A DNA stretch of 64,000 nucleotides from CAZZEX01 sp964653285 (lineage in GTDB: Bacteria > Chloroflexota > Anaerolineae > B4-G1). Location of the stretch: the NCBI GenBank assembly GCA_964653285.1, contig CAZZEX010000010.1, forward strand, positions 1 through 64,000, given 5' to 3'. Position numbers and translations under genes: made by a program. Every line of letters begins with the position of its first letter. Positions within the stretch are counted from its first letter, which is position 1. Positions 17,424-24,135 of this stretch are shown here, piece by piece. The notes below the pieces were generated by a model. That model saw nothing but the letters and a program-made list of their open reading frames with translations, made no database searches and was not told the DNA's origin.

Positions 17424-18176
17424 TCACCAACCTTGCCAATTGCTCAGAAAAGCCAGCCCAGCCGCGCCCAGGATGATCAGCACCAGGATCACGCGCAGGA
17501 TATCTTGGGCCACCAGGCTGACCAGATAGCGCCGCTCTCCAGTCATTTGAGCGCCAGCGGCGTACAGTTCCTCTCCCACGGCCAGCCGGCTGATGGCAGG
17601 ATATAGTGCGCCGATAGCACGAGGGGCAGCAGCAGCGGCTAACTGGGACAGGTCACGTCGGGCGCCAGCGTCGGTGATCAACGAGACCTCGGCTCCGAAA
17701 GCACCGGCCATCATGTTGGCCGTAACATTCTCAGTCGTGGCTACGTAGGCCGCCCCGGCTGCGTACGCCACCGGCGAGGGCGCGACGAATCGCACCCTAC
17801 CGGGATCGTACAGCTCTGCGAGACCGCGTCGCTCGTATGCCCGGCGCAGGATGTCCTGGGCCAGAGGAAGCAACGTGGGGTCGCCTACGGTGATGATAGG
17901 CGGTGCGCTGTAAGAAACGGCGGCATCGGCCAGTGCCTCCACCACCTGGAGCCCCGCCAAAGAGGTGACTGCATCCTCCCCGTGCAGCCCGCCACTGCCA
18001 AGCGCGATGTGAATTGCCCCACCGCTCTCGGCAGCATACCCTGCTTGGGCTCGCAAGTCTTGGAAGGCAGGTAACGGGCGCACACATGGACTCGGCCCCT
18101 TTTTGCCGCGCAGAATGAGCATTGCCACGAGTACCAGGCCGCTTAGGGTTAGCAGGAGGATAGCCCCAACGTTCAT
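17424..18176 (-). CDS. Membrane protein resembling the DUF6754 family
   Basis: 250 residues. One N-terminal membrane helix (about 4-20), a soluble domain with ALGSGGLHGEDAVTSLAGLQVVEALADAA, PPIITVGDPTLLPLAQDILRRAYERRG, and YAAGAAYVATTENVTANMMAGAFGAEVSLITDAGAR, and a C-terminal helix (about 225-243). The alternating strand/helix pattern with GSGG and TVGD turns suggests a Rossmann-like fold facing one side of the membrane. I recall this family in Chloroflexota as DUF6754; no function is established. ATG 18176 overlaps the upstream stop (ATGA). Confidence 0.72.
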   Translation of the reverse strand: MNVGAILLLTLSGLVLVAMLILRGKKGPSPCVRPLPAFQDLRAQAGYAAESGGAIHIALGSGGLHGEDAVTSLAGLQVVEALADAAVSYSAPPIITVGDPTLLPLAQDILRRAYERRGLAELYDPGRVRFVAPSPVAYAAGAAYVATTENVTANMMAGAFGAEVSLITDAGARRDLSQLAAAAAPRAIGALYPAISRLAVGEELYAAGAQMTGERRYLVSLVAQDILRVILVLIILGAAGLAFLSNWQGW

Positions 18177-18442
18177 TTCTTCCCACTCTCCTTCTCTTCC
18201 AGGCAAGCACTTAACCGATCCAGCAGTTCTGGACTGTCCAGCAGAGCCATAGTTTGCTCGAGCGTTACGTCGTTCACAATGCCGGTCACCAGCGGCTGGG
18301 TCATAAGAAGAACCTGGCTGCCCAGGAACCCAAATGCGTGGGCGACCTCGAGAAGCGGTAGCACTACTGGCGAGAGCCCCAGTGCCTCAATACGTCTGAC
18401 CCACGCCTCAACCCACACCTGTTGCTCTGTCTCGCTACTCAC
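18173..18442 (-). CDS. Small helical protein, first gene of the ten-gene operon
   Basis: 89 residues from GTG 18442 (VSSETEQQVWVEAWVRRIEAL). The frame is open to 18550, but that part would overlap both promoters. The middle is hydrophobic (VVLPLLEVAHAFGFLGSQVLLMTQPLV) and the end is charged (LLDRLSACLEEKESGKK). It may be a peripheral or single-pass membrane protein. Its stop overlaps the next start by 4 bases. No family recognised. Confidence 0.6.
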   Translation of the reverse strand: MSSETEQQVWVEAWVRRIEALGLSPVVLPLLEVAHAFGFLGSQVLLMTQPLVTGIVNDVTLEQTMALLDSPELLDRLSACLEEKESGKK

Positions 18443-18461
18443 GATAGGGCCTTCTGCTCTC

Positions 18462-18490
18462 AGTATACCAGAGATACGGGTAAATTGCCA
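18462..18490 (-). promoter_or_regulatory. Promoter P2 of the ten-gene operon
   Basis: On the minus strand: TGGCAA, 17-base spacer, TATACT (18462-18467). It lies 20 bases upstream of GTG 18442. The -35 box is weak. Confidence 0.45.
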
Positions 18491-18521
18491 CCTCGTCGGC
18501 GATGCCCTTGTAAACATACCT

Positions 18522-18550
18522 AGTATAGCACGATTTGGAATGCTAAGCAA
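18522..18550 (-). promoter_or_regulatory. Promoter P1 of the ten-gene operon
   Basis: On the minus strand: TTGCTT (18545-18550), 17-base spacer, TATACT (18522-18527). Confidence 0.5.
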
Positions 18551-18629
18551 ACTCCCCGGCCGCGTTGCAAGTACATTCCACCTGCTCGCTCCCGCTGAAT
18601 AACCGTCCGGCGAGAGTTCGTCTGTCCGT

Positions 18630-18658
18630 TTGGCGCGTATGGCGGAATTGAGTATAAT
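18630..18658 (+). promoter_or_regulatory. Promoter of the GNAT-racemase pair
   Basis: TTGGCG at 18630-18635, 17-base spacer, TATAAT at 18653-18658. The start codon is 37 bases further on, after AGGAGAA. It is divergent from the ten-gene operon promoters. Confidence 0.65.
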
Positions 18659-18694
18659 TTCGCTGGCAGAATACTGGGGGCCGTATTAGGAGAA

Positions 18695-19543
18695 ATGACC
18701 ATTGAGATTCGCCCTATTCAGACCCACGACGAATACCTGGCTGTAGAGCAGATCCAGCGCGAGGCGTGGCGCAAGAGGGACATTATAATCGTGCCCGACC
18801 ACTTGCTTATCACCGTTCAAAAGAACGGCGGGCTGGTGCTGGGTGCGTTCGAGGTCCTGCCAGAGGAGGGAAGGGAGCGGCTCATCGGCTTCGTCTTTGG
18901 CTTTGTCGGACGATTACCCGACGGCAAGGTGAAGCATTGCTCGCACATGGCCGGCGTGTTACCCGCGTACCAGAGTCAGAACGTGGGCTATCGCCTGAAA
19001 CTGGCTCAGCGCGAGCATGTGCTGGCCCAGGGGATGGACCTCATCACCTGGACCTTCGATCCGTTGGAAAGTCGAAACGCTTACCTCAACTTCCACAAGT
19101 TGGGCGCCACCTGCGGGACGTACCTGCGGGATCTATACGGCAGCATGCGCGACGGGCTCAACGCTGGCTTGCTCAGCGACCGCTTTCAGGTGGACTGGCA
19201 CATCGTCAGCGACCACGTCACCAGCCGGCTGCGTTGCGACTGGGTCGGCCCTTCACTGTCGGCGCTGCAGGACGACGGTGTCCCTATTCTCAACCGCCTC
19301 CTCCCCGGCGACCCGCCTCACCCGCCGCAAACGGTCCTTCCTCTCGAGGGAGACCGGTTGCTCATCCCAATACCGGCCCACTTCCAGGCCATCAAATCAG
19401 CCGACCTCGGGCTGGCTCATGCCTGGCGAGAGCACACCCGTGCCCTGTTTGAGCCCGCGTTTGCCGAAGGATACACCGTCGTTGATCTGCTGTTCGAGAA
19501 TGAGCAAAGCTGCTATCTGCTGGAGAAGGATTGGTCGCCCTGA
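18695..19543 (+). CDS. GNAT-family N-acyltransferase (COG3375-like)
   Basis: 282 residues. The N-terminal 150 residues fit a GNAT fold: strand-rich GLVLGAFEV, LIGFVFGF, then the acyl-CoA-binding region SHMAGVLPAYQSQNVGYRLKLAQREHVL and the following strand MDLITWTFDPLESRNAYLNFHKLGA. AGGAGAA precedes the ATG. Its stop shares a base with the next start (TGATG). In Geobacillus and others a GNAT succinyltransferase is paired with an enolase-superfamily N-succinylamino-acid racemase for D-to-L amino acid conversion; that pairing is the best guess for the role here, but the substrate is not shown by sequence. Confidence 0.75.
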   Translation: MTIEIRPIQTHDEYLAVEQIQREAWRKRDIIIVPDHLLITVQKNGGLVLGAFEVLPEEGRERLIGFVFGFVGRLPDGKVKHCSHMAGVLPAYQSQNVGYRLKLAQREHVLAQGMDLITWTFDPLESRNAYLNFHKLGATCGTYLRDLYGSMRDGLNAGLLSDRFQVDWHIVSDHVTSRLRCDWVGPSLSALQDDGVPILNRLLPGDPPHPPQTVLPLEGDRLLIPIPAHFQAIKSADLGLAHAWREHTRALFEPAFAEGYTVVDLLFENEQSCYLLEKDWSP

Positions 19544-20661
19544 TGAAGATCGAATGCATTGAGTTGCACCACATTGACCTGCCGTTGGTACATCCCTTTG
19601 AAACCAGTTTTGGGCGCGAACTTACCCGCCCCTGCATTCTGGTGGCCGTCCACGCTGGCGGGCTCACCGGCTGGGGTGAGTGCGTTGCTGGCTCCGGGCC
19701 ATGGTACTCCAGCGAAACCATTGAGACGGCCTGGCACATGCTGCGTGACTTCCTCATCCCAGCCGTGTTGGGGCAGGAAGTGGCGTCGCCCACCGACGTG
19801 GTGGCGCGCTTCCGGCAGGTGCGCGGTCACCCGATGGCCCGGGCCGGACTGGAGAATGGTGTGTGGAATCTGTTGGCGCAGGTGCAGCGAGTGTCACTGG
19901 CAGACCTACTGGGTGGTCAAAGGGATCGAGTGGAGGTCGGCGTGAGCGTCGGCATTGAGCCGACGCTTGAAGCGCTGCTCGACCGGGTGGGCCAGCACGT
20001 GGCCGAGGGATATGGCCGCGTCAAGCTGAAGATCAAACCAGGCTGGGATGTGGATGTGGTCCGCGCCGTGCGCGAGCGCTGGCCGGACCTGCCGCTGCAA
20101 GTGGATGCCAACTCCGCCTACACCCTGGCCGACGCACCGATCTTCCGGGAACTGGACCAGTTCGACTTGGTGCTCATCGAGCAGCCGCTGCACCACGACG
20201 ACATCGTGGATCACGCTCAATTGCAGGCCCAACTCAGCACGCCCCTTTGCCTGGATGAGAGCATTCGCTCGCCGGAGCATGCCCGCTGGGCGCTGGACAT
20301 TGGAGCCTGCCGGGTCATCAACATCAAAGTGGGGCGGGTGGGCGGATTGACCGCCGCCCGACAGATCCACAACTTGTGCGCCAGCCGGAGCGTGCCGGTG
20401 TGGTGCGGCGGCATGCTGGAGACCAACGTCGGGCGCGCCACCAACGTGGCCCTCGCCGCGCTGCCCAACTTTACCCTGCCCGGCGACATCTCTGCCTCTG
20501 CCCGCTACTACCCTGAGAACAGGGACATTGCCGAACCCGACTTTGTGCTCAAGGATGACTCGACGTTGTCGGTGCCCTCCGGTCCGGGTCTGGGCGTGCG
20601 CGTCGTTCCCAAACGGCTGGCCGCCGCCCGTCTGCGGCACCTGGCCCGGAGTGCCTGCTGA
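19543..20661 (+). CDS. menC: Enolase-superfamily o-succinylbenzoate synthase / N-succinylamino-acid racemase
   Basis: 372 residues from ATG 19543, which overlaps the upstream stop. Catalytic residues align in position with the OSBS/NSAR family: Lys163 in the KLK motif, metal ligands Asp188 (VDAN), Glu213 (IEQP) and Asp238 (LDES), and Lys262 (NIKVGR). OSBS makes o-succinylbenzoate for menaquinone; many homologues instead or also racemise N-succinylamino acids. No other men gene is nearby, while a GNAT acyltransferase is translationally coupled upstream, favouring the racemase role. The symbol reflects the family, not proven function. Confidence 0.82.
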   Translation: MKIECIELHHIDLPLVHPFETSFGRELTRPCILVAVHAGGLTGWGECVAGSGPWYSSETIETAWHMLRDFLIPAVLGQEVASPTDVVARFRQVRGHPMARAGLENGVWNLLAQVQRVSLADLLGGQRDRVEVGVSVGIEPTLEALLDRVGQHVAEGYGRVKLKIKPGWDVDVVRAVRERWPDLPLQVDANSAYTLADAPIFRELDQFDLVLIEQPLHHDDIVDHAQLQAQLSTPLCLDESIRSPEHARWALDIGACRVINIKVGRVGGLTAARQIHNLCASRSVPVWCGGMLETNVGRATNVALAALPNFTLPGDISASARYYPENRDIAEPDFVLKDDSTLSVPSGPGLGVRVVPKRLAAARLRHLARSAC

Positions 20662-20672
20662 GCTTCGCGACC

Positions 20673-21284
20673 TCACACTTGCTTGGAGTCCAGCAAGGCC
20701 TCGACCTGGGCGTAAAGCTCGGGCGGCATGTCAGGCTCTTGAACGAGCACGCGCCTGCGCAGCTTTTTGGGCTGGCAGACCGGGATGGGCGGGTTCTCTA
20801 TCTCCTCCAACACCGCCGCCGGATGCACAAAGACCACGACTGCCCGCACCGGTACTTTACCCCCTGCGGGCAGATTGGCCTTGAGTGCCGCCTTAATGTG
20901 ACTCACCGCCGCCTGGGCATCGGCTATCGGGTTGCCCAGTCGCTCCTCCAAAAAGAAACGCAGCGCCCGGCTGATGGACATTTTCTGGCGCCACTTGCCA
21001 TTTGTGTAGGAGAAGTGGCCTTCGATATTGCGTGTCTCAGTCACCACCACGTCGTTAGGGGCCAGCAGCACGTGATCACTGCTCAGTTCGTAGTGATAGA
21101 GGCAGTATTTGTCCCCCAGCCCCTTGAGCGCCTTATCAATCGTATCCTCCGGCCGGGGCTTCTTGACCCAGCGGTTGGCGTAATAAATGCCGGTCGTGGC
21201 CGAAGCAAACCCCACGAATAACATCACCGCCGTCAGGGTTGACCACTCCGGCTTCCAGAGCGAGACTGCTGTACTGCCTAGCAA
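20673..21284 (-). CDS. NERD-like domain protein with N-terminal membrane segment(s)
   Basis: 203 residues from TTG 21284. A hydrophobic stretch at about 15-37 is followed by a nuclease-related (NERD-like) domain: IDKALKGLGDKYCLYHYELSSDHVLLAPNDVVVTETRNIEG, where the family normally has the acidic and E-x-K-like core (here TETRN). The remainder (about 120-203) has AVVVFVHPAAVLE, also seen in NERD proteins. The frame stays open upstream to an ATC at 21311 that sits 8 bases after AGGAG; starting there would add MWNSSGILIL and complete a first membrane helix. Function unknown; convergent with the racemase gene. Confidence 0.65.
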   Translation of the reverse strand: MLGSTAVSLWKPEWSTLTAVMLFVGFASATTGIYYANRWVKKPRPEDTIDKALKGLGDKYCLYHYELSSDHVLLAPNDVVVTETRNIEGHFSYTNGKWRQKMSISRALRFFLEERLGNPIADAQAAVSHIKAALKANLPAGGKVPVRAVVVFVHPAAVLEEIENPPIPVCQPKKLRRRVLVQEPDMPPELYAQVEALLDSKQV

Positions 21285-21449
21285 AATCAGAATCCCAGAA
21301 CTGTTCCAGATGGTTTTAACTCCTCTCTAAAATGTTGAAAGTGTTTGCTGAAACCATCTTAAACAACGTGTGTGTCAACTGGCAACTATGTCTGGTCCTA
21401 ATCACCTCCTTTCCTTAAGTAAGCAATCTTCCCTTGATCTTCGGCAGCC

Positions 21450-22172
21450 TCACAAGTCGAACTCCGAATGGATGCGGGCGTAGTCACCTCGTAGCAGGTC
21501 ACGCGCATATTCGACAGGCTTGCCGTCCTTGTGGTAAATCACCCTCGTTATCATCAACAGTGGGGTGCCGTCCTCTACCCGGAGTTGTCTGGCCGCCGTT
21601 TCCCTGGCTACAACGGCCTCAACAGTTTGGGCGACGCGGGTGATGCACACACCGTACCGCTCGACGAGCAGATCGTAAATGGACGTTTTCTCCAGATCGT
21701 ACTCTTCCAGAGCCGGGCAGCGTGGACAGGGTAGAAAGGAGCGCTCCAAAACGGTCGGTACGCGGTTCGCCAGGTGCAGCTTGACCACCCGGTAAAGCGA
21801 ATGTCCGATCTCGACCTCGAAAATCCCAGCCAGCCGCTTACTGGCCCGGACCTGGCTGAATTCCAGCAACTGGGCTGAATGAGAGATGCCCTTAGAGCGC
21901 ATGGATTGGGTGTGGCTTATCAACTCGCGGGTGTCGTATGAAACCTTGGGTTTGGCAACGAAAGTACCCGAGCCGTGACGGCGCACCAGCATGCCCTCGT
22001 TAACTATCTCGGTGATGGCCCGGCGGACGGTCATACGGCTTACGTCCAATTCCTGACTAAGCTCGCGCTCGGAGGAGAGTTTGGTTTCAGGGGGAAGCTT
22101 GCCTGAGAGAATCATCTCAGTGATGTACTCTTGGATTTGCACGTAAAGCGGCTTGTGGAGCTCGCTCGACAT
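21450..22172 (-). CDS. GntR-family (HutC/UTRA) transcriptional regulator
   Basis: 240 residues. Residues 1-75 are a GntR winged helix (PLYVQIQEYITEMILSGKLPPETKL, SSERELSQELDVSRMTVRRAI, GSGTFVAKP). Residues 80-240 are a UTRA ligand-binding domain (YRVVKLHLANRVPTVLERSFLP, RVIYHKDGKPVEYARDLLRGDY). HutC-type regulators usually sense sugar phosphates, amino sugars or histidine metabolites. ATG 22172 follows GGAGGG. Three tandem operator copies lie 78-125 bases upstream, so autoregulation is likely. No obvious catabolic operon is adjacent. Confidence 0.9.
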   Translation of the reverse strand: MSSELHKPLYVQIQEYITEMILSGKLPPETKLSSERELSQELDVSRMTVRRAITEIVNEGMLVRRHGSGTFVAKPKVSYDTRELISHTQSMRSKGISHSAQLLEFSQVRASKRLAGIFEVEIGHSLYRVVKLHLANRVPTVLERSFLPCPRCPALEEYDLEKTSIYDLLVERYGVCITRVAQTVEAVVARETAARQLRVEDGTPLLMITRVIYHKDGKPVEYARDLLRGDYARIHSEFDL

Positions 22173-22249
22173 CAACTTACCCTCCCCGCGCACACCTCCA
22201 GGTAGAGGCTCGCGTCGAAAGCGGAAGGCGACGTTTGTGGTCTGTGACC

Positions 22250-22297
22250 ACTGGTCTAGTGGTATACTGGTCTAGTGGTACACTGGTCTAGGGATAA
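22250..22297. promoter_or_regulatory. Three tandem 16-bp operator iterons for the GntR regulator
   Basis: ACTGGTCTAG begins at 22250, 22266 and 22282, exactly 16 bases apart. The first two units continue TGGTAT and TGGTAC; the third diverges. The core TGGTCTAG matches the half-site known for DasR/NagR-type HutC regulators, and CCACT-GGTCT-AGTGG forms an inverted repeat in the first copy. Confidence 0.75.
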
Positions 22298-22479
22298 ACC
22301 TGTGTATGAAGGCCGAATCTTCTCCTCACGGGTCATTATTGTCCCAATTATAACCCCAAAAACCTCATTTGTCAAGCGGGAATTGCTCACTGGGAGTCAC
22401 TGGTTAAATAATTACACTCGTGAGATTATACCACTTTACCAAGCAAGGCCGCCGAGAAGGGCTAAAGATGGAAGTGGAC

Positions 22480-22508
22480 TTGCCTCCCGGCGCGCGTTGC
22501 GCTATAAT
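22480..22508 (+). promoter_or_regulatory. Sigma-70-type promoter
   Basis: TTGCCT at 22480-22485, 17-base spacer, perfect TATAAT at 22503-22508. It leads to ATG 22541, which has GGGGGA upstream. The -35 box is identical to that of pstS. Confidence 0.68.
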
Positions 22509-22540
22509 CTTGCCATCGTCGTTTGTAATGGGGGAACGGT

Positions 22541-23031
22541 ATGTTTAGACAGATACTCAGTAAGTGGCAGCGCAAAAGACAGCAGCGTCTGAGCGGGGAC
22601 TTGAGAGCCTGGCTCAGCTTTGCTCGGATGTTTCCCGCACTTGCGGCGCGGCCCTCAACAACGAGAACATCGGCGGCGAGGAAATCGGTGAGGTGCTGGA
22701 CAGAACCGACCGGATGCTCTTCCGTCTGTGCGAGGGCATCCCCGGCGACTGGTTTATGTTCAGGCGACGCTCCCCGGCGCTAGCCCGGCGGGTGCGCGAG
22801 GTCTCCGAGCAAGTCTATCGCCTGCGCAACCGGACCGCCCGCTTTCTAATCCGCTGCCAGGGGCCGTCGCCTCTGGCCGGCCGGCTGGAGGGAGAAGCCC
22901 GCTTGGCTTACTATCACCAGGCGTTGGAGACCTTCGGCTTTGAGGCGCGGCGCATCTGGCGTGAGTTGGACGCCGAGTTGAATGAGATCGGCGAAGATAT
23001 TCAAAGGCTCGCGGCTGAACTGGAACAATAA
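22541..23031 (+). CDS. Hypothetical helical protein, apparent one-base frameshift near 22598
   Basis: The promoter and a good ribosome-binding site point to ATG 22541 (MFRQILSKWQRKRQQ), but that frame ends at 22783. The long open frame 22564-23031 (ESLAQLCSDVSRTC onward) is one frame over and its GTG has no ribosome-binding site. Adding one G to the GGGG run at 22595-22598 would join them into a single smooth protein of about 163 residues. The body is helical and charged (RVREVSEQVYRLRNRTARFL, ARRIWRELDAELNEIGEDI). No family recognised. It precedes homoserine dehydrogenase by 47 bases. Confidence 0.6.
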
Positions 23032-23078
23032 GCATTGGCCGGTGCTTCAGATCACTTTCACTTCTTGGAGGGCGTGCT

Positions 23079-24113
23079 ATGCACACCGTATGCTTTCTGC
23101 TCATCGGCCTGGGAAACCTGGGCTGCCGTTTCTGCAAGGTCTTGCTGGAGAAGGACGCTCTCCTGCGCCGCCGCTACGGGCTGGACCTGCGCCTGGTGGG
23201 AGCCGCCGACAGCCGGGGGGCAGCCTACAACCCGGTGGCGGGGCTGGATCTGGAGAAGGTGGTACACCTCAAGCAAGCAGGGGGAACCATCGCCGACTAC
23301 CCTGGCGTAGGGCGGCGGGAGTGGCAGGCCCCGGAACTGGTCGCCACGGCCAAGGCCGACCTGCTGCTGGAGGCCTCCCCGGTCAATCTGAAGCAGGGAG
23401 CCGAGCCGGGGCTCACCTGCATCCGCACCGCTGTGCGGCGGGGGATGCACGTCGTGACGCCCAACAAGGGGCCGCTGGTCGTAGCCTATCGGGAACTGCA
23501 CGATCTGGCAGCGGCGCATTCCGTGCAGTTGCGCTTTGACGGGACAGTGACCGGCGGCCTCCCCGCCCTCTACCTCGGCCAGCGTGACTTGCGTGGAGCG
23601 GTCATTCACCGGCTGGAGGCAGTGCCTAACCTGGTCACCGGCTATGTTATGGACCTGCTGACCGATGGTCTGCCCTGGGAGGATGCCCTGGCCCGCGCCC
23701 GCCAGGAAGGTGTGCTGGAAGCAGACGCTTCGTGGGACCTGGAGGGGTGGGATGCTGCGGCCAAGCTGGTCATCCTGGCCAACGCTGTCCTGGAGTACCC
23801 AGCCCGACTGGAGGAGGTATCGCTGACCGGTATCACCACCCTCAGCGAAGACGCATTGCGATCCGCACGGGAGCGAGGCGCGTGTTACCGGCTGCTGGCG
23901 CGAGCTGAGCGGGACTCCGATGGGGCTTACACTCTCTCTGTGGCCCCCGTGCCCCTGCCGCCGGACCATCCCCTGGGGCGATTGGGCCGCAAGCAGATGG
24001 GCGTCGTGTTCAGCACTGACATCTACGGCACGATCACTGCCATCGTAGACGAGCCCGACCCAACCCCCTCCGCCGCGACGATGCTGCGGGATGTGCTGGA
24101 CATATATTCATGA
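23079..24113 (+). CDS. hom: Homoserine dehydrogenase
   Basis: 344 residues. An N-terminal NAD(P)-binding Rossmann fold (LLIGLGNLGCRFCKVL at 7-22), then GMHVVTPNKGPL, and the homoserine dehydrogenase signature region (DGTVTGGLPALYL; PNLVTGYVMDLLTDGLPWEDALARARQEGVLEADASWDLEGWDAAAKLVIL). It reduces aspartate semialdehyde to homoserine for threonine and methionine synthesis. There is no C-terminal ACT domain, so this is the short, probably feedback-insensitive form. Confidence 0.85.
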   Translation: MHTVCFLLIGLGNLGCRFCKVLLEKDALLRRRYGLDLRLVGAADSRGAAYNPVAGLDLEKVVHLKQAGGTIADYPGVGRREWQAPELVATAKADLLLEASPVNLKQGAEPGLTCIRTAVRRGMHVVTPNKGPLVVAYRELHDLAAAHSVQLRFDGTVTGGLPALYLGQRDLRGAVIHRLEAVPNLVTGYVMDLLTDGLPWEDALARARQEGVLEADASWDLEGWDAAAKLVILANAVLEYPARLEEVSLTGITTLSEDALRSARERGACYRLLARAERDSDGAYTLSVAPVPLPPDHPLGRLGRKQMGVVFSTDIYGTITAIVDEPDPTPSAATMLRDVLDIYS

Positions 24114-24135
24114 TGTGTAAAGGAGCAATCTTGTA

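Noticed and set aside
22250..22297. Replication-origin iterons
   Set aside because: The three repeats match a GntR/HutC-type half-site and lie directly upstream of a GntR gene. No DnaA-box cluster or AT-rich unwinding region is nearby.
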